Under the pieces are notes generated by a model that was not told the origin of the DNA, did no database searches, and worked only from the letters and a program-made list of their open reading frames with translations. A DNA stretch of 62,525 nucleotides from Oscillospiraceae bacterium (GTDB lineage: Bacteria; Bacillota; Clostridia; Oscillospirales; Acutalibacteraceae). Positions 50,043-59,869 of this stretch are shown in pieces. A program made the translations under genes and the position numbers. Location: assembly GCA_029225165.1 (NCBI GenBank), contig JAQXVY010000061.1:1-62525 (forward strand), written 5' to 3'. Each line of letters opens with the position of its first letter. Within the stretch, counting starts at the first letter, position 1.

Positions 50043-51935
50043 ATGAGCAAAAAATTATTGTCTGTTTTTATGGCTCTCATTATGCTTTTTTCAGTAATTT
50101 CAACCTTGCAAGTAGGCGCTGAAGAGGTTAAAATTGAGGAAACCTCTGCATTGTCCACACAGGGCGTTGTAGGTGACGCTGACAAAAGCGGTGAGGTTAA
50201 TGTTAAGGACGCAACACTTATTCAAAAGATGATAAACGACCCAAAGGTGAGCGTTGATACTGATTTGTCCGATGTAAATGAGGACAGCGAGGTTAATGTA
50301 AAGGATGCAACTGCTATCCAAAAATATATCAACAAAACTGTGCGAAATTTCCCTAAAACTGTTGATAACGACTGGAGAACATCCTCAATAGGCTACGAGA
50401 TTTTTGTCCGTTCATTCTACGACAGCAATGGTGACGGATGCGGTGACTTTAACGGAATTACCGAAAAGATTGATTACCTAAAGTCCCTTAATGTAGGCGT
50501 TGTATGGCTCACTCCAATAAATCCAAGTGAATCATACCACGGATACGATGTAAAAGATTATAAGGCTGTTAACGAGGACTTTGGTACTATGGAGGACTTT
50601 AACAATATGCTTAATGCCTTCCACGAAAACGGTATTAAGGTTATTCTTGACCTTGTTGTTAACCACACCTCAAATCAGCACCAGTGGTTTAAGGACGCAA
50701 GATACAACAGGAATGACTACCGTGACTTCTATGTTTGGAGCAGCAGTGCCCCATCAGTAACCGAAAAAAGCTACTGGACATATGACGCTGTTGCAATGAT
50801 GAGATATTACTCCTGCTTTAACGGCAATATGCCTGACCTAAACTACAACAATCCAAAGGTTTGGGATGCTATTGATGATGTAGCCGACTTTTGGCTTGAC
50901 AAGGGTGTTGACGGTTTCAGACTTGACGCCGCAATGCACATTGACGACTGTATCACATCAAGCGGTGACCACGACGACAGCAAGGAAAATTCTGTAACAC
51001 ATAAGTGGTGGCAGCATTTTGAAAACCATGTAAAAGAGAAAAATCCTGACGCTTTCTGCGTTGGCGAGGTATGGCCTGAGGTTTCTATGCAGACAAATCA
51101 GGCAAAGTTCTTTGCTGACCTTGATTCTGACTTTGACTTCTTCTATATGGCTGAAATGAAGTCAATGGCAAAGGGTACAAAGAAGGTGCTGGGCAGATTT
51201 ATACCGGGATATATGAGCCAAATTTATGACTTTGCAGATAAGACTCCCGATGTTTCAAAGGTTACAATAAATTCAACAATGCTTGACAACCACGATGTTA
51301 ACCGTATGGCTTATGCTTTCTATACCGATTCAAAAACAGAAGAAACAGCAACAGAAAGGCTAAAACTGGTTGCAAGTATTCAAATGACATCAGACGGTAT
51401 GCCTTGGATTTACTACGGTGACGAAATCGGTCAAAGCGGTGGCGGTACATCAGGTTCTGCCGACCCTAACCGCCGTGAGCCTATGGACTGGTACACAGCA
51501 AGAACAGGAACAGGTGCAACAAGAATGAACAGCATCCGTTCTTGGAATTCTTCCGAAAAGTTTACAAAAGCCGGTGACGGTATTTCTGTTGAGGAGCAGG
51601 ACGGAGTAGATGGAAGTCTGCTTGAGCATTACAGAAAGCTGACTGAAATCCGCAACAAGTACAAGATTTTCTACACAGGGGAATACAATACTTCAATTTT
51701 TGTTGGTGACTTGGTAGCCTATACTGTAACAGATGAGTGCCGAGATTACTCTATGTTTGTACTCCACAACAATAAGACAACAGACCTTACACTAACAGCA
51801 CAGTGCGACTTTACCGACGAACTGACAGGCAAAACCTATAAGAAGGGCGACACCTACACACTAAAAGCCCTGACATCCCTAATTGCAAAGTACACCGACA
51901 CAGTACCTGTTGCAGAATATTTTGTCGAATATTAA
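50043..51935 (+). CDS. Secreted GH13 alpha-amylase with N-terminal dockerin
   Basis: A 630-residue extracellular enzyme. After the signal peptide (about 1-26) comes a type I dockerin at residues about 40-104 (GDADKSGEVNVKDATLIQKM, SDVNEDSEVNVKDATAIQKY), then the GH13 domain. Catalytic motifs are LDLVVNHTS, GVDGFRLDAAMHI (nucleophile Asp), CVGEVWPE (acid Glu) and MLDNHDVNR (Asp). A beta-sandwich domain C ends the protein. There is no separate CBM. The dockerin is at the N-terminus, whereas most dockerins are C-terminal. Start ATG follows ACGGAGGT. It likely acts on amylose or malto-oligosaccharides as part of an amylosome. Confidence 0.93.
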   Translation: MSKKLLSVFMALIMLFSVISTLQVGAEEVKIEETSALSTQGVVGDADKSGEVNVKDATLIQKMINDPKVSVDTDLSDVNEDSEVNVKDATAIQKYINKTVRNFPKTVDNDWRTSSIGYEIFVRSFYDSNGDGCGDFNGITEKIDYLKSLNVGVVWLTPINPSESYHGYDVKDYKAVNEDFGTMEDFNNMLNAFHENGIKVILDLVVNHTSNQHQWFKDARYNRNDYRDFYVWSSSAPSVTEKSYWTYDAVAMMRYYSCFNGNMPDLNYNNPKVWDAIDDVADFWLDKGVDGFRLDAAMHIDDCITSSGDHDDSKENSVTHKWWQHFENHVKEKNPDAFCVGEVWPEVSMQTNQAKFFADLDSDFDFFYMAEMKSMAKGTKKVLGRFIPGYMSQIYDFADKTPDVSKVTINSTMLDNHDVNRMAYAFYTDSKTEETATERLKLVASIQMTSDGMPWIYYGDEIGQSGGGTSGSADPNRREPMDWYTARTGTGATRMNSIRSWNSSEKFTKAGDGISVEEQDGVDGSLLEHYRKLTEIRNKYKIFYTGEYNTSIFVGDLVAYTVTDECRDYSMFVLHNNKTTDLTLTAQCDFTDELTGKTYKKGDTYTLKALTSLIAKYTDTVPVAEYFVEY

Positions 51936-51939
51936 AAAA

Positions 51940-51971
51940 AGAGCAATCCACAGTGGATTGCTCTTTTTTGC
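51940..51971. terminator. Bidirectional terminator between amylase and GH31 genes
   Basis: AGAGCAATCCA (51940-51950) pairs perfectly with TGGATTGCTCT (51954-51964), flanked by seven As and six Ts. Confidence 0.9.
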
Positions 51972-51984
51972 ACTTTTTAGCCAA

Positions 51985-53868
51985 TTAACCCTCTAAATAC
52001 TCCGTAACAGTTTTGTCAAGGGAGTCAACATTCTTTGCAGGGGCGCAAAGAGGAACAGTTTTGCCCTTTCTAACAAAGAGAGGTACTTCGTCAAGGGCGA
52101 CATCAACATAGTGAATACCCTGTGACAATTTTTCCTTATGTGTAACCTTGTTTCCCGAAAGCTTGTAGAATGTCATTTCTTCAGGGAGATAAACAGTTCT
52201 GCCTGACTTGTTCTGCTGATAAATCGGGGCAATCATAATTTCTTCACCAAGCAAAAGTTGGTCGTCACATTCCTTTGACAGCTTGTCCTTGTACTCAAAT
52301 CCTAAGGGCTTAAACATCAATTCGTTGTTGTCACAGCACTTTTTCGCAAGGTCATAAAGATATGGAATTAGTCTGTAACGCACCTGAATAACCCTTTTAA
52401 ATTCCTCATTGTCAGAAAATGCAAATGCCTCCTGATCTCTTGTTCCGATAGCGGAGTGATTTCTGAAAAGCGGTGTAAATACAGAAAGCTGCATCCACCT
52501 GATTACAAGCTCTCTGCTTGCGTTTCCGTTAAATCCACCGCAGTCTGCTCCGGTGTAGATAAATCCGCACATATTAAGGGATGGTAACATTCTAAGGTTT
52601 AGCAGAATGTGGCTCCACCAAGAGGTGTTGTCACCTGTCCAAATTCCTCCGTAACGGTGCGAGCCGATGTATGACGCTCTGGAGAACAGCAGAGAATCCT
52701 TCGGCAGACTTTCACTTACGCCCCTCATCATCATATATCCGTAAAGATTATGCACATCATAGTGGCTCACCTTGCCGTCAAGATGGTGCATATTTTTGTA
52801 GTCCTCGTTGTTGTTGGAAAGATTGGAGAATTGATCCCTGTAACTAAAGAAATCCCAGCAGTTCAAATCCTCACCGTTGTACTTCTTAACATACTCAACA
52901 GCCTCTTTAAACCTTTCCATAGAGAAAAACAGAGCAGGCTCGTTCATATCAATCCAAAATCCCTCAATGCCCTTTTCGGTAAGGGTTAAAAACTTGTCGC
53001 CAAACCATTTTCTTGACTCAGGCTTTAGGTAATCAGGGAAACAGCAAATTCCCGGCCATACAGCCGCCTTAAAGTCGTCACCCTTTCTGTCCTTGCAGAA
53101 GTAGTTATTCTTTACGCCCTCGTCATAAACATCATAACCATCTTCACACTTTACACCTGCGTCAATAATGGGGATAAGTCTGATTCCCTTTTCCTTAAGA
53201 GTAGCAACATACTCCTTAAAGTCGGGGAAAGCCTCCTCGTTGATGGTAAAGTCCTTAAAGTTGTCCATATAGTCAATGTCAAGGTAAACGGTGTCAAGTG
53301 GAATGTCAGCATCCTCGTAACCCTTAACAATTCGGTCAATCTGTTCCTTGTTTGGGTAACTCCATCTGCTCTGCTGATAGCCGAATGCCCACATTGGCGG
53401 TAGGTAGCTTTTGCCAATCAGCTCCCTGAACTCCTTAACAATTTCCATTTCGCTTTCGCCGGAAATTTCGTAAATGTCAGCGTCAGTACCTGTAATTACA
53501 ATGGAAATTTCATCCTCCTTGGAAAATCCCATATCCCAATGTATTTCTCCCGGAAAATCAATGAAAATTCCGAAATTTTCCTTACCGCTAAGCACAAAGA
53601 AATTGTGTGCGCCGTACAGCGCCTCTTTATCTTCTGTATGGCAAGGGTCATCGGAGCAAAAACTGCGGTACTTTCTGCCACGCTTGTTAATTCCGCCCAA
53701 TTGTTCCCCCAGTCCGTAAATTATGTCGTCAGGGGAAAGGGGAAAGGTAAGTTCAATAGTATTTTCTTTTACAGAAATATATTCTCCGATAGATTTTTCA
53801 GCCTTAACTTCTTTTACAGTTGCGTCTGTAACAAAAGGTGAGCCTATTGTGTATTTTTTAATGCTCAT
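51985..53868 (-). CDS. Cytoplasmic GH31 alpha-glucosidase
   Basis: A 627-residue glycoside hydrolase that releases glucose from malto- or isomalto-oligosaccharides. An N-terminal beta domain is followed by the catalytic barrel with nucleophile Asp in GFWIDMNEP and acid/base Asp in WTGDNTSWW, then beta domains near the C-terminus. No signal peptide is present, so it acts inside the cell on imported sugars. AAGGAGGAAAAT precedes the ATG. It faces the dockerin amylase gene convergently. Confidence 0.93.
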   Translation of the reverse strand: MSIKKYTIGSPFVTDATVKEVKAEKSIGEYISVKENTIELTFPLSPDDIIYGLGEQLGGINKRGRKYRSFCSDDPCHTEDKEALYGAHNFFVLSGKENFGIFIDFPGEIHWDMGFSKEDEISIVITGTDADIYEISGESEMEIVKEFRELIGKSYLPPMWAFGYQQSRWSYPNKEQIDRIVKGYEDADIPLDTVYLDIDYMDNFKDFTINEEAFPDFKEYVATLKEKGIRLIPIIDAGVKCEDGYDVYDEGVKNNYFCKDRKGDDFKAAVWPGICCFPDYLKPESRKWFGDKFLTLTEKGIEGFWIDMNEPALFFSMERFKEAVEYVKKYNGEDLNCWDFFSYRDQFSNLSNNNEDYKNMHHLDGKVSHYDVHNLYGYMMMRGVSESLPKDSLLFSRASYIGSHRYGGIWTGDNTSWWSHILLNLRMLPSLNMCGFIYTGADCGGFNGNASRELVIRWMQLSVFTPLFRNHSAIGTRDQEAFAFSDNEEFKRVIQVRYRLIPYLYDLAKKCCDNNELMFKPLGFEYKDKLSKECDDQLLLGEEIMIAPIYQQNKSGRTVYLPEEMTFYKLSGNKVTHKEKLSQGIHYVDVALDEVPLFVRKGKTVPLCAPAKNVDSLDKTVTEYLEG

Positions 53869-54007
53869 ATTTTCCTCCTTAAGCGGTTATTTTTAAACAC
53901 TGAATTATTTATAATAATAGAATTATGATCAGTATTATAATCAGTATTCAAATCAATGTTGTAAACTTAAGTGAATACATAACACTGTCATTCCGCACCA
54001 CTATACT

Positions 54008-54151
54008 GTCATTCCGAGCTTGTCGAGGAATCCCCTTCCTCTACCATATGTTTTGTCAGAAAAATAATACTTTCCTTTACCTGATAGTGTCGATTTATGC
54101 ATTACTGATATCCTTTCAGATTCCTCGGTCGCTTTGCTCCCTCGGAATGAC
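54008..54151. repeat. Intergenic repeat family 1, second well-kept copy
   Basis: A 144-bp core with the same ends, GTCATTCCGAG (54008-54018) and CTCGGAATGAC (54141-54151), and the same interior blocks as 6821-6965. A partial extra arm, CTGTCATTCCG, lies just before it. A weak outer inverted pair (TAAACTTAAGTGAATA and TATTCTCAAGTTTA) may mark the true ends. Confidence 0.75.
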
Positions 54152-54243
54152 GGGGGAGGGAGGTTTTTATAACAGTGAAGTACACATAATGCTAAGCGTA
54201 AATATTCTCAAGTTTACTAAATTCGGTGTTTCATAGGAACAGA

Positions 54244-54858
54244 TTATTTTATAAAATTCATTTTGTCAAGGGCTTTGGCAATAATTTCTCCGTGGTCAAA
54301 GGCAATTCCGTTATTTTCCACCGTTTTAAACATTGAGTAGTCGCCGGTTACTCCTTTTTTAATATTCTTTTCAAGAATAATATTGAATTCTTCCTCTTCA
54401 CTTTTAAGCCATAACTCAACTTTGTTTTCATTGCTGTTTATTGTAATGTCAAACCAATGTACATCCCTTGCGTCATCTCCTGCTTTTGGGGAGATTTTGT
54501 CCCTGTCAACAAGGGCGAAAAATGCGTCGGTCATTGTCCAGCTCCTTGGGTCACGGCTTGGCTCGGAAAATACTCCCAGCTCTTCAAGGGGAATGTCCCT
54601 TAGGTTAGTTTCTTCAAAAAGCTCCCTCTCGGCACTTTCATAAACAGTTTCCTTGCTTTCCGTAAAGCCACCCGGCAAAGCCCAGTAGTCAAGGTAGGGA
54701 TGACCGCCTCTTTTTATAAGAAGTATGCTGATTTTATTTTCTTTTACAGAAAATAAAGCAATGTCAACGGTGACGGAGGGTCTTGGATAATCCTTTGGGG
54801 AATAGGCGGACAAAAATTCCTCCAAGGTTCTGCCTTTGTCGTCCTTTAATCTTCTCAT
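54244..54858 (-). CDS. Nudix hydrolase
   Basis: A 204-residue hydrolase of nucleoside diphosphate derivatives. The Nudix box is at about residues 69-92 (GGFTESKETVYESAERELFE and then ETNL), with the usual glycine near the end replaced by asparagine. The C-terminal 90 residues are strand-rich and may be a small winged or regulatory region. GGAGGAATACT precedes the ATG. The substrate is unknown; NUDIX proteins of this size include ADP-ribose and NAD-related enzymes. It lies 70 bp downstream of the alcohol dehydrogenase, with a terminator in between. Confidence 0.87.
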   Translation of the reverse strand: MRRLKDDKGRTLEEFLSAYSPKDYPRPSVTVDIALFSVKENKISILLIKRGGHPYLDYWALPGGFTESKETVYESAERELFEETNLRDIPLEELGVFSEPSRDPRSWTMTDAFFALVDRDKISPKAGDDARDVHWFDITINSNENKVELWLKSEEEEFNIILEKNIKKGVTGDYSMFKTVENNGIAFDHGEIIAKALDKMNFIK

Positions 54859-54877
54859 AGTATTCCTCCATAATCAA

Positions 54878-54903
54878 AAGGCTGCTACATCAGTAACAGC
54901 CTC
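54878..54903 (-). terminator. Terminator of the alcohol dehydrogenase gene
   Basis: GGCTGCTAC (54880-54888) pairs with GTAACAGCC (54893-54901) and is followed on the reverse strand by TTTTGATT. Confidence 0.75.
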
Positions 54904-54928
54904 TTTTTCAATTATTATATGTAAGAAA

Positions 54929-56146
54929 TTAGAAATCAACCTCTGTGTCGTAGTAACAGCACTTGAGAAGTTTTTCCATTTCCTCCTGACTTGGCTGACG
55001 AGGGTTAGAGCCTGTGCAAGCGTCGCCGATAGCGTTCTTTGCAATTTCAGGAAGTCTTTCAAGGAATACATCCTCAGGAACAAATCCCTGCTCTGTTGGA
55101 TAGGAGTCAGCGCCGTAATTCTTGATGCAGTGAGGAATGTTAAGGTCGTCATTCATACCTCTCAGGTAATCAATGAGGAGCTGAACCTTATCTTCAACAG
55201 AATCTCCGCCTAACTTCATAAAGTCAGCAATGTCAGCATATCTCTTTGCAGCAGTTTCATTCTTTGCGTTAAATGCAATAACCTTTGGCAGGTACATTGC
55301 GTTAGCAGCACCGTGAATGATGTGAGCGCCAAAGTCAGCAAAAGCAGCACCGGTCTTGTGAGCCATTGAGTGAACAATACCAAGCAAAGCATTGGAGAAT
55401 GCCATACCTGCAAGGCACTGTGCGTTGTGCATACTTGCTCTCTTGTCCATATCGCCGTTGTAAGACTTTACAAGGTCGCCCTGAATCATCTTAATTGCGT
55501 GAAGTGCAAGTGGGTCTGTGTAGTCACAGTTAGCTGTGGAAACATACGCTTCAACAGCGTGTGTCATTGCGTCCATACCTGTGTGAGCAACAAGCTTTTT
55601 AGGCATTGTTTCAGCTAAATCAGGGTCAACGATAGCTACATCAGGAGTGATTTCAAAGTCAGCGATTGGGTACTTGATGCCCTTTGAATAGTCTGTGATG
55701 ATAGAGAAAGCAGTAACCTCGGTAGCTGTACCTGATGTTGAAGAAATAGCACAGAACTTTGCCTTTTGTCTTAGGTGAGGAATACCGAATACCTTGCACA
55801 TTTCTTCAAATGTGATGTCAGGATATTCATACTTAATCCACATAGCCTTTGCAGCGTCAATTGGTGAACCGCCGCCCATAGCAATAATCCAGTCAGGCTC
55901 AAAGTCAAGCATAGCCTGAGCGCCCTTCATAACTGTTTCAACAGATGGGTCAGGCTCAATGCCTTCAAACAGCTTAACCTCCATACCTGCTTCTTCAAGG
56001 TAAGAAACAGCTCTGTCCAAAAAGCCGAATCTCTTCATACTACCACCGCCAACGCAGATGATAGCCTTTTTACCTTCAAAATCCTTTAGTGCCTCAAGAG
56101 AACCCTTGCCATGGTACAGGTCTCTTGGTAGTGTAAATCTTGCCAT
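54929..56146 (-). CDS. Iron-containing alcohol dehydrogenase
   Basis: A 405-residue NAD(P)-dependent dehydrogenase of the group III family, likely reducing an aldehyde such as acetaldehyde in fermentation. The nucleotide-binding part has CVGGGSMKRFG and AMGGGSPIDAAKAMW. The metal site uses Asp and His residues in DAMTHAVEAYVS and HSMAHKTGAAFADFGAHIIHG (first 20: HSMAHKTGAAFADFGAHIIH). The start ATG 56146 follows TGGAGGTAATT. It resembles the alcohol dehydrogenase half of AdhE. Its end after VDF is typical. Single-gene transcript. Confidence 0.93.
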   Translation of the reverse strand: MARFTLPRDLYHGKGSLEALKDFEGKKAIICVGGGSMKRFGFLDRAVSYLEEAGMEVKLFEGIEPDPSVETVMKGAQAMLDFEPDWIIAMGGGSPIDAAKAMWIKYEYPDITFEEMCKVFGIPHLRQKAKFCAISSTSGTATEVTAFSIITDYSKGIKYPIADFEITPDVAIVDPDLAETMPKKLVAHTGMDAMTHAVEAYVSTANCDYTDPLALHAIKMIQGDLVKSYNGDMDKRASMHNAQCLAGMAFSNALLGIVHSMAHKTGAAFADFGAHIIHGAANAMYLPKVIAFNAKNETAAKRYADIADFMKLGGDSVEDKVQLLIDYLRGMNDDLNIPHCIKNYGADSYPTEQGFVPEDVFLERLPEIAKNAIGDACTGSNPRQPSQEEMEKLLKCCYYDTEVDF

Positions 56147-56358
56147 TGTAATTACCTCCAAACAATTTAAAATATAATGACATAAATTTTTTCATTATGC
56201 ACAAACACAATTTTAATAATTGTAAGAATTCACAATTATCTATGTATATTATAAACCGATTTATATAAAATGTAAAGGGGTTAAAGGGTAAAATTATGGT
56301 GAAATATTTTGTGTATTTTGCTTTTTATAGATGTTTACTTGATTTATTAGGTGTGATA

Positions 56359-56393
56359 CAATATGTGCAAATGATTTAATCAGTGTTTCCTTA
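56359..56393. repeat. Intergenic repeat family 2, right-end fragment
   Basis: CAATATGTGCAAATGATTTA and the following AATCAGTGTTTCCTTA (overlapping) are identical to the right end of the element at 44170-44345. It lies directly before the ribosome site of the next gene. Confidence 0.7.
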
Positions 56394-56410
56394 AAAAGAG
56401 GTGAAAATAA

Positions 56411-58171
56411 ATGGATGTTTCAAAGGTCAGCAAAGATATACTGTATTGTATTGATATTTTTTATGATATGGAAGAAGAAATATTAGAATTAGAGCCAAAT
56501 CAAATAACACCTAAAATTTTGAAGAAAATCAAAAAATATAAAAAGCGTATTTGTAAATATGTTGAATGTGCTCCTGATTTAGCAGAAAATTATTATCAGG
56601 TTAAGGAATATATCGACAAAGACTCCGACAATGCAGTTTTTGTTGAATTTATGAAAGCCTGTCATAATCAGGTGCTGATGTTTGACAATGAAAAGAAAAA
56701 TCGTTTTGAAGAAACTTCAGACGGTCTTGAGAAAGAAGTGAAAAATCTCCTTTGGGATATGATTAAGGGTGAAATTCTCTGGAATAATATTAAAAAAGTA
56801 GGGGAGAATATTCAAATTGTAACCGACCTGTATGAAACATACTTTTATACATTAACACTCCTAAATGCTGATGCTTCTTTCGGTGATGATGTTAAATTTG
56901 ACAGTATTGAGTCACTCGCACTTTCAAAGGAAAATGACAAATACATATTTTCAGGTCAACTTATAGAATATGAAGAAGATACTTCTACACCGTTTTCAAT
57001 TCATTTCACAAGCGCCCAATTAGATGTAAAAATATTCAGGGCAGATATTCAGCCCTTTGGTGATTCCCCGTGGAGTTATCTTAGTAATGTAGCAAGTGAA
57101 ATTGTAGGCAAATGTCATGTGTCAATAAATCTTCTAAACGAAAGCGAAAAAGATAATTTGCCTTTGATTATTGAAATTTCCAAATTATCCGAATATGGTT
57201 GGAGCCTTGACCTTGAAGAATACAAATCAAAGGATTTTCCCAATCTTAAATCTATAATTGCAAAGTATGGATTTAAGGAATTGACAACCCTTGTGGAGGA
57301 ACTGGAGAATAATTTTACTAATTCTAAAAAAGAAAGGGTGCGGAATAAACTTCTTGATAAGCTTAACTGCAAGGAATACGAGGTGCTTTGGCGGGATATT
57401 TACAAGATTATTTCAGAAACACAAAAGGATTATCCGTCACAGGCAAGTGCCTTAGTACAGTCAAGTGTGCAGGAGGAAACAAGGGTAAAAATTCAAAGCC
57501 TTATGGAAAATTACGGATATAAGGGGGAATACCCCGACTTTGTGAAACAGGGTTATGTCAAAGGCTCTACCTTTGTAAATTCCTGTGGTGATAGTTATTT
57601 TGTCAATAAAAAGAAAAATGCGGTTTTTCACATTCATTGTACCGAAATCTTCCACGAGGAAGGTTTGGTTGTTGAATTTTTGTGTGGTACAGAAATGCTT
57701 GACAAAAATGAAACAATGGGGGATATATATTCCTGTTTATTCAATTCAAACGGAAATACATTTTTTACTACTGTAAACTACGAAAGCGATTATGTTGACG
57801 AGTCAGGAGAAGCTCAATCCCAAAACTTAGAAACAAGGGTGCAAATTGCTGTCAAAAAAGCCGAACTGAAAAAACTCAGCAAAGAGGAAAGAAAAGAAAT
57901 TGGTAATAATTTTAGTCTGGGTACTGTTTTGGCTATCCTCTTATTTTCTGTTGTCATTGGTGGCTTGTTATCTGCCGTTATTATAGCAGTATTTATGCTG
58001 ATAGGTGTGTTAATTGGTTTGATTGTCAGTTTGATTTTTTCGCAACCTGATATTGTTCCGTCTATGTTTACAGAAATACCTTGGCTTAAAATCTTTCTGT
58101 TTGGATGGTTGATTATCGGTGGCTTTATAGGAACATCAGGAATATTCAGTATGGTTTTTAGCAGAAAATAG
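56411..58171 (+). CDS. Large protein of unknown function with C-terminal membrane anchor
   Basis: A 586-residue protein. About 510 residues are soluble and acidic. The last 90 contain three hydrophobic segments (VLAILLFSVVIGGLLSAVII; AVFMLIGVLIGLIVSLIF; IFLFGWLIIGGFIGTSGIF), placing the bulk on one side of the membrane, probably inside. The central part (SFVNSCGDSYFV-like TFVNSCGDSYFVNKKK, VFHIHCTEIFHEEGLVVEFL, GDIYSCLFNSNGNTFFTT) may belong to a clostridial DUF3878-like family; I am not certain. AAAGAGGTG precedes the ATG. Its upstream region is the repeat fragment at 56359-56393. Function unknown. Confidence 0.65.
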   Translation: MDVSKVSKDILYCIDIFYDMEEEILELEPNQITPKILKKIKKYKKRICKYVECAPDLAENYYQVKEYIDKDSDNAVFVEFMKACHNQVLMFDNEKKNRFEETSDGLEKEVKNLLWDMIKGEILWNNIKKVGENIQIVTDLYETYFYTLTLLNADASFGDDVKFDSIESLALSKENDKYIFSGQLIEYEEDTSTPFSIHFTSAQLDVKIFRADIQPFGDSPWSYLSNVASEIVGKCHVSINLLNESEKDNLPLIIEISKLSEYGWSLDLEEYKSKDFPNLKSIIAKYGFKELTTLVEELENNFTNSKKERVRNKLLDKLNCKEYEVLWRDIYKIISETQKDYPSQASALVQSSVQEETRVKIQSLMENYGYKGEYPDFVKQGYVKGSTFVNSCGDSYFVNKKKNAVFHIHCTEIFHEEGLVVEFLCGTEMLDKNETMGDIYSCLFNSNGNTFFTTVNYESDYVDESGEAQSQNLETRVQIAVKKAELKKLSKEERKEIGNNFSLGTVLAILLFSVVIGGLLSAVIIAVFMLIGVLIGLIVSLIFSQPDIVPSMFTEIPWLKIFLFGWLIIGGFIGTSGIFSMVFSRK

Positions 58172-58187
58172 GATAATAAAATGAAAG

Positions 58188-58218
58188 AACGGCACCGATA
58201 TGGTGCCGTTTCGATTTT
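58188..58218 (+). terminator. Terminator of the 56411 gene
   Basis: AACGGCACC (58188-58196) pairs with GGTGCCGTT (58202-58210), then TCGATTTTT. Confidence 0.85.
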
Positions 58219-58247
58219 TCATAAATGATTATTTAACTATTGACTTA

Positions 58248-58622
58248 TTAAACCTCTGCAATAACCTCAACCTCAACAAGTACATCCTTTGGCAGCTGCT
58301 TTGCGGCTACACAGGAGCGAGCAGGCTTTGACTGGAAGTATTCTCCGTAAACTGCGTTAAATGCACCGAAGTCCTCCATATTTTTCAGAAAACATACTGT
58401 CTTTACTGCGTTGTCAATGGAAGTTCCGGCAGCTTTCAGTACCTCTGTAAGGTTTTTGCAAACCTGATGTGTCTGCTCTTCGATTGTTGTAGCCTCAACA
58501 TTTCCTGTTTCGGGGTTAATTGCAATCTGACCTGATGTGAATACAAGGTTGCCTGTAACAACAGCCTGTGAATATGGTCCGATAGCGTCAGGTGCTGATT
58601 TTGTGTAAACTTTTTTGCTCAT
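58248..58622 (-). CDS. ridA: RidA-family reactive enamine/imine deaminase
   Basis: A 124-residue trimeric deaminase that hydrolyses the reactive enamine and imine products released by PLP enzymes such as threonine dehydratase. The family signature is complete: IGPYSQAVVTGNLVFTSGQI, GTSIDNAVKTVCFLKNM, and PARSCVAAKQLPKDVLVEVE with the substrate-binding arginine. It follows ilvA after 34 bp, so the enzyme that makes the enamine and the one that clears it are made together under one Ile T-box. Confidence 0.95.
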   Translation of the reverse strand: MSKKVYTKSAPDAIGPYSQAVVTGNLVFTSGQIAINPETGNVEATTIEEQTHQVCKNLTEVLKAAGTSIDNAVKTVCFLKNMEDFGAFNAVYGEYFQSKPARSCVAAKQLPKDVLVEVEVIAEV

Positions 58623-58656
58623 TTTAAAAACTCCTTAGTATTGTTCAATTTATATT

Positions 58657-59850
58657 TTATACCAGCTTAAAGCCCTGTTCCTTTAGTGAATCTTCAATCA
58701 TTTTGATGTGTTCAAAATTCCTTGTTTCAAGTACAAGTCTGAGGTAACAGCCGTTGATGTCAGCAGTTTCACTTGCTCTTTCGTGATGAACAGAAATAAC
58801 ATTACCGCCACATTTTGCAATAATTCTTGAAACCTGTTCAAGCTGTCCCGGCTTGTCCATAAGCTCAATGCAAAGACTGGCACTTCTGCCTGTGTTCATA
58901 AGACCTCTCTTAATAACCCTTGATAGGATTGTAACATCAATATTACCGCCTGAAACAACGCAGACAACCTTTTTGCCCTTAACAGGAAGTTTGTCAAACA
59001 TAACAGCCGCTACGGAAACTGCACCTGCACCCTCGGCAATCATCTTTTGCTGTTCAATAAGTGCCAAAATTGCAGAGGAAATTTCGTCCTCGCTTACAGT
59101 TACGATTTCGTCAACATAATCTCTAACAAGCTGGAATGTATTTTCGCCAGGCTCCTTAACCTTGATGCCGTCAGCAATGGTGTTTACTCTGTCAAGGGAA
59201 ATAATCTTGCCCTGCTTTATGGACTCAAACATACTTGGCGCACCCTCTGCCTGAACACCGTAAACCTTAACCTTTGGGTTCAGCTTTTTACAGGCAAATG
59301 CAACACCGCTGATTAGTCCGCCGCCGCCGATTGGAACAACAACAGCGTCAACATCGGACATTTCCTCCATAATTTCCAGACCGATTGTACCCTGACCTGC
59401 AATTACATTAATATCGTCAAATGGGTGAACAAATGTGTAGTTGCACTTGTCACGAAGCTCAATAGCCTTGTTGTAGGCGTCGTCGTAAACACCGGGAACC
59501 ATACAAACCTCTGCACCGTAATTCTTGGTAGCCTCAACCTTGGAAATCGGCGCACCGTCAGGCAGACAGATAAGTGACTTGATGCCGTACTTTGTGGCGG
59601 CAAGTGCCACACCCTGTGCGTGATTGCCGGCAGAACAGGCAATAACACCGTGGGATTTTTCTTCATCACTTAACTGTGAAATCATATATCCCGAGCCTCT
59701 CAGCTTAAAAGAACCTGTAAGCTGTAAGCACTCAGGCTTTAGATATACATTACAATCCTTGTTGATTTTCGGAGCCTCCACCAGCTTGGTTTCTCTCACA
59801 ACATCCCTGAGAACATGGGATGCGTGATAGATTTTGTCAAGTGTTAACAT
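58657..59850 (-). CDS. ilvA: Threonine dehydratase (ammonia-lyase) with C-terminal ACT domain
   Basis: This PLP enzyme converts threonine to 2-oxobutanoate, the first step of isoleucine synthesis. The 397 residues have the PLP lysine in TGSFKLRGSG, the glycine-rich phosphate loop in IPIGGGGLISG and SGGNID, and a single ACT domain at about residues 322-397 (ASLCIELMDKPGQLEQVSRI). That is the short clostridial/TdcB-like form, not the long two-ACT-like IlvA. I chose ATG 59850, with GAGGTAAAT before it. The Ile-type T-box points to a biosynthetic role. Confidence 0.93.
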   Translation of the reverse strand: MLTLDKIYHASHVLRDVVRETKLVEAPKINKDCNVYLKPECLQLTGSFKLRGSGYMISQLSDEEKSHGVIACSAGNHAQGVALAATKYGIKSLICLPDGAPISKVEATKNYGAEVCMVPGVYDDAYNKAIELRDKCNYTFVHPFDDINVIAGQGTIGLEIMEEMSDVDAVVVPIGGGGLISGVAFACKKLNPKVKVYGVQAEGAPSMFESIKQGKIISLDRVNTIADGIKVKEPGENTFQLVRDYVDEIVTVSEDEISSAILALIEQQKMIAEGAGAVSVAAVMFDKLPVKGKKVVCVVSGGNIDVTILSRVIKRGLMNTGRSASLCIELMDKPGQLEQVSRIIAKCGGNVISVHHERASETADINGCYLRLVLETRNFEHIKMIEDSLKEQGFKLV

Positions 59851-59869
59851 ACTATTTACCTCTATTCTC

